Source: Ischnura elegans (taxonomy: Eukaryota; Arthropoda; Insecta; Odonata; Coenagrionidae). From it: DNA of 64,000 bases. Under the pieces are notes generated by a model. That model saw only the letters and a list, made by a program, of their open reading frames with translations. It did no database searches and had not been told where the DNA came from. The position numbers and the translations under genes are program-made. Below are positions 59,701 through 64,000 of this stretch, piece by piece (position 1 is the stretch's first letter; each line of letters starts with the position of its first letter). The stretch is from positions 110,813,111 through 110,877,110 of the forward strand of contig NC_060247.1 in assembly GCF_921293095.1 (NCBI RefSeq). The letters run 5' to 3'.

Positions 59701-62541
59701 AAGCATTTCTCCTGCATGCAAGTACTGCCCTACGTCCTTGTCCTTGTCTTGTCCTTGGTATGAAACCCAGAAACTCTTCCAGAGTGAGGCCAAGAATTTG
59801 TCTATCCGACAATCTACGGAATGACTTGGAGTATTGAATTCCATTGAAATGCATGGGAAATAACACATTAGAATTTTTTTACAGCTCAAAGAATTCGGAT
59901 GAGTCGGCTTAAAAGAAAAATACAAGAAGATTGCATGGAGGTGGTCCAATTCCATCCCATACAAGGCTGATATCTGTTGCCACTTCGGTCGCATTTTAAT
60001 CGGCTTTGAACTGTGTCCGCGGCGTGGTGATGAGTGCAATGAGATCCACTTTTTCCCAATATTTTCAAGTTTAATGTTTGTAATTGCGAGGAGCATGAAA
60101 AACTATGAAAAATCAAAAGCTATGAATTTGATAGTTCACACTATCGTGCACTTAAATTTCGGTTGACACCTCTAATTACGCCTTAGGTACTAGCTGACCC
60201 GGCGAACGTCATACCGCCTTCTTACCATTGAACAGTTTAGTTACACCATTTATAAATCAAAAGAGACTGTACTGGTTTCAATAATTTTTGACTTATTATA
60301 ATAAATTCAGAAATACATTCAATGAAACTACAAAAATAAGCAATAGAATGGCTTGTTAGAAACATATTTTCTTTTTTCAATCTACATAGGGTAGACCGGG
60401 GCACAAAACGGGGATTTATTTAAATGTATTTTATATTTTTTTGTATTAGCTTAGGACTTAGTCGTTTTATAAAACAGTTAGTAATATCAAAATTTTATGC
60501 ATTCAGTTTTTGTCCTATTTTTATTTTCAACTGTAAAAAAATGTTTTTAGGTCCGAGTCTTGCCCCGTTTTTGGGGCAAGTTCACGCAACGCTAGACCGA
60601 TGCTTGACTGACGCTCAATACCTCGTGAAAACAGCCCCTAAAGAGTGACATTTATGTGTCACGATTTATGGCGCGCTACATATAACTCGGCTAGGATTTT
60701 CCCGCGAAACTCAGACCAATTTGTCCATCAGCGACGGGAGTGGGGACTTCTGCAAACCCATTTAAATCCGCGGTAGTTGACAGCAAATTTAGAGGCGGAC
60801 TTCATCATCCTCTTTTTTAATACTCTTGGGAAAATATTAAAGCCAGTTTGGCAGTTTGGACCCCGCATTAAAAAATCCTCCAATCAAAATATTACGAGAT
60901 TTTCCTTTATAAAATACATGGCGGGCGGAGTGGGCAGTCATATTTGGAGTTCTCGGACTGGCTTCTGCCTCATCCCCTTGGGCGGTATTTGGCGACCAGA
61001 ATTCTTTTATTCAGTGTGATAAATTGATCACCGATATCATTGTGCTGTGAGTAAACCAAGATATCTTATTTTCTAGCAGTATTATAACCTAATCAGAAGT
61101 GAAATGAAACATTTAGTGTATACCTACGATAAGATTATTCCTGCATTCTTCAAAATTTTCTCCAGGCTCGTAATTTAAATATGAAAACGCAGCGGTAATT
61201 GTAGTATCCAAGCAGATACCTGAAAATACAAATAAAAATGACACCTAAATGAACTGCAGAAAAGTTTTACTCGCCATACTTTTCAGAGGTTATGTTCCCT
61301 CAATCTTAAATTCATTGCAAGGCGTTTAAGTACATAATATCGTGGATGAAGCTCGGTGCCTCTCACTGAGAAGATTCAAGCATTACTTACATGAACAAGC
61401 ATAAAGCGATGGAAAAGCAAATAGGAGGATTTAGGGGGCAGCACGGCACGTACCCCCTCCCGCCCCAGACACTTAAAAAATGGGCAAGATTTTCAATATG
61501 GTTCCGTTATCAATAAGTTCGCTTTGTTTTGTATAATAAGAAATAGATTTAAATGTAGAGGTTTTTTTAATAGGTTTTCTATCACAGGTAGTTCTCAGGT
61601 ATCAAAAGTAACATTTCAAGTAAATAAAAAAAAGAAGTTGGCGAACCGAGATGTGATGACGATAAAGTTAGAATATCATTAAGGCGACAGAGATAACTCC
61701 ATGCAAAGATGAAAATAGCCCGCACTGATTTAACCGCTATTGATCTCGAGTTAATAATTTAAAAAAATATAAGCTTTAAAAGGTAAAAATAAAAGGCAAA
61801 TGTCGTTATTAGATACATGTAAATTATAAATACTTTCATATTAATAACTTTTATATTGAAATAATAAGTATATTTCGTACAGTTATTGTTGTATGTTCTC
61901 TTAACCCCAAATATGAGAAGACTGATTGCTTGTCAGGCGCTTGTACCCCGCCCAAGAAAGAAATCCTGGATCCGCCATTGGAAAAGAATGAATGGAATTC
62001 AATCTCGCGGTTTTAAGATGTGCCTAACGAAGCACAAGATTATTCAAGAATATGACCGCGGACTAGCTAGAGGTGTTTATTTATTTGTTTGGGATTATTC
62101 GTCGCTTTCCCAGTAAATTACTTGGATAAACATACTTTCAAAACCCGAGAGAAACTTACCCGAAATATTTTCTGTAAAAAATCGAAGACACCTGAGTTAC
62201 CTAACAACTATCACCTAAACGACGCAACCATTTTCAGTGCGATCATAAGCATGAAAGAAACTTTTAAGAGTGTTACAGAAAGAGTTACATATTGAGTCAG
62301 CCTTGAAAAAATTCCTCTGCTCCGTTGTATTTTTAGTGGTTGATTTTATCCTAGAAAAAGGTATCCCTTTTTCGTGAGTAAAATCACGTTTTCCAGTACT
62401 CAGAGCTTTTCGTCGATTTTAACACCGTATAAAGAATCTTCAAAATAATATTTTTGATGAAATACAGTAAAATATTTAAAACTCACCCAAAATGAGTAAT
62501 GACAAGATTGAAGACGTAGATAAGGTATTGAGTAACTTCAT
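50627..62541 (-). CDS. 27 kDa hemolymph glycoprotein-like (DUF1397) gene C
   Basis: Coding exons on the minus strand, in order: 62541-62487, 61219-61128, 57491-57376, 54457-54309, 52770-52623 and 50762-50627. All borders are GT..AG with the same phases and exon lengths as A and B, and the 231-codon frame is open to TGA. The signal peptide is MKLLNTLSTSSILSLLILGI and on. All 14 mature cysteines are present; the exon 6 Cys pair is one residue wider (C-x8-C, then x19). Sequons include NFS in exon 3, NET and NKS. About 60-65% identical to A by hand. Exon 5 is nearly unchanged, exons 3 and 4 are most divergent. It faces gene B tail to tail about 9 kb away. Same family and presumably same kind of secreted product; an older paralogue. 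Confidence 0.85.
51159..51413. mobile_element. hAT-type MITE in intron 5 of gene C
   Basis: Ends CAGTGACGTCATGG and CCATGACACCACTG with exact 8 bp duplications ATGAAGAT at 51151-51158 and 51414-51421. Same family as 10706-10948 but a different target, so an independent insertion. It lies inside another repeat (about 51100-52240) shared with intron 3 of gene B. Confidence 0.85.
51581..51803 (-). mobile_element. Palindromic mini-PLE insertion in intron 5 of gene C
   Basis: Imperfect inverted arms (ACTACAGTCAACATGTT and AACATGTTGACTGTAGT at the core, extending through TTTTTGTGTG-type sequence to ATATGAAGTGAAA / TTTCACTTCATAT) are bounded by an 11 bp duplication, TTGCATGATAT, at 51570-51580 and 51804-51814. 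The related sequence of gene B near 33915 has the uninterrupted site (TTGCAAGATAT). Confidence 0.8.
51625..51673 (-). ncRNA. Hammerhead-like motif of PLE (variant box 1)
   Basis: Minus strand: CTTGATAAT, a perfect 5 bp stem (GCTGC-AGT-GCAGC), GAAA, the self-complementary ACATGT, then T (an allowed NUH site) and GAC. The other arm has GTAA for GAAA. Layout equals the other three motifs; box 1 is CTTGATA rather than CTGATGA. Confidence 0.45.
52623..52770 (-). CDS. Gene C exon 5
   Basis: Acceptor TTTCTAG, donor GTGAGT. Encodes KQCFRKSWSDC and the invariant FFCDSANEEKDPFTKEYVC. Confidence 0.9.
53198..53250. repeat. Perfect 16 bp hairpin in intron 4 of gene C
   Basis: TTTCTCGGGTTTTCCA at 53198-53213 and its exact complement at 53235-53250 with a 21 nt loop. 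Possibly a tiny MITE remnant. Confidence 0.75.
53671..54146. mobile_element. MITE with TTAAGCCTGAATCACA ends
   Basis: TTAAGCCTGAATCACA at the left and TGTGATTCAGGCTTTA at the right are inverted repeats. GCGATCG / AGTGATCG motifs are dense near both ends. 476 bp in intron 4 of gene C, no transposase. Confidence 0.75.
54309..54457 (-). CDS. Gene C exon 4
   Basis: Acceptor CCCACAG, donor GTACGT. Encodes KKDIILHCVNVNLESTKEVS through VPFFKEILEAALSGLC to NGVFP. Confidence 0.88.
54655..55308. mobile_element. MITE-like element with TAGGGTRGTTTCC ends
   Basis: TAGGGTAGTTTCCTTCAT at the left and GGAAACCACCCTA at the right form a 13 bp inverted repeat bounding 654 bp in intron 3 of gene C. The interior has CACGTGACGTCAC and a GC-rich stretch. 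No ORF of note. Confidence 0.6.
55613..55745 (+). pseudogene. Penelope ORF C-terminus fragment
   Basis: RVVKEAIEIRLNPKNFNRDT followed by GFHLSTTWRPVI matches the segment after the GIY-YIG domain of Penelope-like ORFs (the AxEIxxxxxNFNRDxGxxLSxxW pattern). Only about 45 codons remain; the nuclease core is not present. Confidence 0.75.
55872..55912 (+). ncRNA. Hammerhead-like motif of PLE with strong stem II
   Basis: CTTGAGGAT, a perfect 7 bp stem (GGAAGAC-AAGTC-GTCTTCC), GAAA at 55902-55905, the self-complementary ACGT, then C at 55909 and GGC. Best stem of the four motifs, but box 1 is CTTGAGGA rather than CTGATGA. Confidence 0.5.
56636..57335. mobile_element. MITE-like element with a nested LINE tail
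   Basis: GGGGGCATCCATTAACTACG at the left and the complement of AGGGGTCGTCCAATAATTAT at the right form an imperfect inverted repeat. CAATCTCACGTGA motifs recur at 56696 and 56904. The LINE fragment at 56945-57265 lies inside. In intron 3 of gene C. Confidence 0.55.
56945..57265 (-). mobile_element. LINE 3' end, same family as 4300-4850
   Basis: The minus strand encodes RLLEQLRMDIFMSNTQNII then LEPHFISSSDRSDKLREF, matching RLLEQLRIAIFKSDTENII and its continuation at 4540-4660. The 3' tail contains TGCCACACGCCTTTTAGGCG, then GGGGTATTATGTAGAT. Confidence 0.75.
57376..57491 (-). CDS. Gene C exon 3
   Basis: Acceptor TTCGCAG, donor GTGAGT. Encodes NMRTNFSPCVELEFTEKEMN and the cluster SCLRCMHIC. 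GC-richer than exon 3 of A and B at silent sites (GTCGAGCTCGAG, GACGGCAG). Confidence 0.88.
57550..58255. mobile_element. MITE-like element with CAGGGGCGGTCTGG ends
   Basis: CAGGGGCGGTCTGGCC at the left and CCAGACCGCCTCTG at the right are inverted. The subterminal parts both contain GGGCCCCG and GGGGTCC-type sequence. A second repeat (CAGTGGCGAAGCGAGG at 57794) seems to be inserted inside. In intron 2 of gene C. Confidence 0.65.
58579..58767 (+). repeat. tRNA-derived SINE in intron 2 of gene C
   Basis: Head GCCGGCCTCGGTGGCGGAGG, B box GCGGGTTCGAATCCCGC (a complete T-arm stem), body with AACCAGGGCATGG and tail AAATAAATAAATAAATA. Antisense to gene C. Clear Pol III boxes make this the best SINE in the window. 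Confidence 0.88.
59297..59527. mobile_element. Foldback element in intron 2 of gene C
   Basis: Arms of about 40 bp (GAACAGGGGCCATTTTGCCA and the complement of AACAGGGGCTATTTTGTCAT, continuing through ATCTC..GTCCA) are inverted around about 130 bp. No coding capacity. Confidence 0.65.
59593..60096 (-). other. Unassigned 167-codon ORF in intron 2 of gene C
   Basis: Longest ATG-started ORF not tied to a known element apart from the PLE. I recognise no domain, membrane segment or signal. Part of it (about 59930-59990) recurs degenerately at the right edge of the window (about 63940-64000), so it is probably repeat-derived rather than a gene. Confidence 0.15.
61128..61219 (-). CDS. Gene C exon 2
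   Basis: Acceptor TTTTCAG and donor GTAGGT on the minus strand. Encodes ICLDTTITAAFSYLNYEPGE then NFEEC with Cys44. Confidence 0.85.
62487..62541 (-). CDS. Gene C exon 1
   Basis: ATG is the complement of CAT at 62539-62541; the donor GTGAGT is read from ACTCAC at about 62481-62486. Signal peptide start MKLLNTLSTSSILSLLIL. The lower border may be off by one base. Confidence 0.8.
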
Positions 62542-62900
62542 CGTGACAGAAATATTACACAGAGGAGTATTTCCCGCGGAAAAATATGTTCGCAGAACTT
62601 CAACGAGCTGTTAAAGTAAGATTCACAAGCACTGTCCTCTTCGGATCGCGGGCCTATATCGAATTAATTCTTTAGGAAAATATTCCCAACCCATTTTCCA
62701 CTATCTATAATGGGGTCACGATCCTTTCGACGTGAAGGAGAGATAGGAAGAAATAAAATTCATCCCAGTTCCAATATCATCACTCAAGAACGTTTGGTTA
62801 CAAGACTGGGGTGCCGAAAAAACGATACGTGCAGAGTTCTCAAGGTTGTCTTCATAATGAAATTTTATTCACACAGTTGACGCGCGTAACACATTTTAAA
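62542..62900 (-). promoter_or_regulatory. Conserved 5' flank of gene C
   Basis: Reverse of the 5' flanks of A and B, including the TTTCCGCGGGAAATACTC block just upstream of the start and GGATCGTGACCCC about 180 bp upstream. Conservation fades near 62.9 kb. Confidence 0.35.
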
Positions 62901-64000
62901 GGCTTCACAAGGCTTCACCCATTTTTCTATATTTCAATTTGAAAAAAATAACCTCTTTCTTAGTTTAAGCTACCGAGCAAATGAGAAAATTCCCGTCCTT
63001 ATTATCTATAATGTAAATCAATCTAACAAAATAGATCAATGACAAAAATAAGGCAATTAGGTAATTATCCCTCAAGCTACTTATTTCAAGCAAAATAATC
63101 TAACAAGCCAAAAAAGTTAAGCAACTAATTTATTTTTCAACTTTGTTGTAGCATTCAAAACACAGAATTACTCCCGATTGAACCAGGTATTATAAGGAGA
63201 TTATAAGAAAAACCGGAAATTTCTTCAGCCGGGTAATAATAAGGCCACTACTAAAAGCATCGCACAGTGGTCGCAAATCGATTGATATAAAATAAAAATA
63301 TTTTTTTATAAAAACGAAGTTTTTATCGCGAACTAAAAAGAATACATGTAAACTTTTGTTCGATCAAATTTTAAATGGACTTTGATGTAAACAAATTTGT
63401 TCGTTTAAACGATCGCAGCAGATTTTGGTGGCCAATTTTTGAACTAATCTCCATACTTAGATTTTAATTATGAATAACAATCGAGATACAGTTAACATCA
63501 AAATAAAAGTGCTAGAATATTGCATTTCTGTCTAGTTCTGAATAATCCTGAAATTTTTAGCTTGATAACTAATCGAAAATTATTTTTAAATTAAGTCGCA
63601 AGATTTGACCCGGACAAGATGACACACATCAACGCGAGTTTATAAAAAAGAGAAATTTTGTTTTGAACCGAAACGTAAAAAAACAGTTCGTGATATGTGG
63701 ATTTTGCCGCACAAAAATCTCTATTTCCATTTGATGACGCATTATTTATTATTTTAAAAGCAAAACTATTCGATTTAAGCAATTTTAAGTCCTTTCATGG
63801 GAAATTGAGTGAACAGAGCAGAGTGGGACAAAGTGGTTTTTGGTGCGTCCTAAGTAAAATTAACTAGGTACGTCTGCTACTCAACAGGAAAATACGATGT
63901 TTTTTTTTCAACTTTTCCGCGACAAATAAAGCCAAGGAGATTGCATACAAGCAAGCCCAATGCAATTCCATAGTTGGCTGATTTCTGTTGTCACTTCACA
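62901..64000. other. Right flank with no recognised gene
   Basis: AT-rich sequence. The last 65 bp resemble 59930-59990. No exon or transposon end identified. Confidence 0.45.

Noticed and set aside
1-64000. Prokaryotic features (operons, CRISPR arrays, Shine-Dalgarno sites)
   Set aside because: Spliced genes, SINEs and LINEs show this is eukaryotic nuclear DNA, and no regularly spaced repeat array was seen.

Overview
This window is animal nuclear DNA, most probably from an insect. It is AT-rich, its genes are split by kilobase-scale introns with GT..AG borders, and it is full of decayed transposons (Penelope-like, non-LTR LINE, piggyBac, mariner, Merlin/ISXO2, hAT and other inverted-repeat elements, tRNA-derived SINEs). 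The only host genes I can support are three paralogues of the insect '27 kDa hemolymph glycoprotein' type (DUF1397). I cannot name the species.

Layout. Gene A (+ strand, 2685-21363) and gene B (+ strand, 25496-41665) lie head to tail. Each sits in a duplicated unit whose 5' flank, introns and 3' flank still align (about 2061-21594 and 24617-41895). Gene C (- strand, 50627-62541) is an older, more diverged copy that converges on gene B. Each gene has six coding exons of the same lengths (55, 92, 116, 149, 148 and 136 nt) and the same intron phases. Each encodes 231 residues with no stop or frameshift: a signal peptide, then a secreted protein with 14 cysteines and several N-glycosylation sequons. 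I found the exons by reading splice sites, because most are too short to stand out as ORFs.

Transposons. Everything else is intronic or intergenic and mostly mobile DNA. 719-2052 is a palindromic Penelope-like (PLE) insertion with a GIY-YIG endonuclease remnant, and smaller palindromic PLE insertions lie at 38618-38818 and 51581-51803. All three are bounded by 11-13 bp target duplications. A fourth PLE 3' end is at 55592-55965. All four carry a hammerhead-ribozyme-like core, canonical at 38743-38771. Intron 4 of gene A holds a roughly 6 kb element with about 50 bp terminal inverted repeats (13532-19570), itself interrupted by a piggyBac flanked by TTAA (15532-18150). Intron 2 of both A and B carries the same antisense LINE, complete in outline in B (29520-33130) and internally replaced in A (7945-10320), so it predates the duplication. 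A small hAT element with exact 8 bp target duplications sits in intron 3 of A and in intron 5 of C; B holds a recombinant form. Between B and C are mariner, LINE and Merlin remnants and a run of MITE-like elements.

Biology. The genes probably form a small locally amplified family of secreted, disulfide-rich hemolymph proteins. Identical exon structure and intact reading frames, beside fast-changing introns, suggest purifying selection. I saw no operon, CRISPR array, rRNA or intact tRNA gene. The most unusual feature is the set of hammerhead-like motifs in palindromic PLE insertions.
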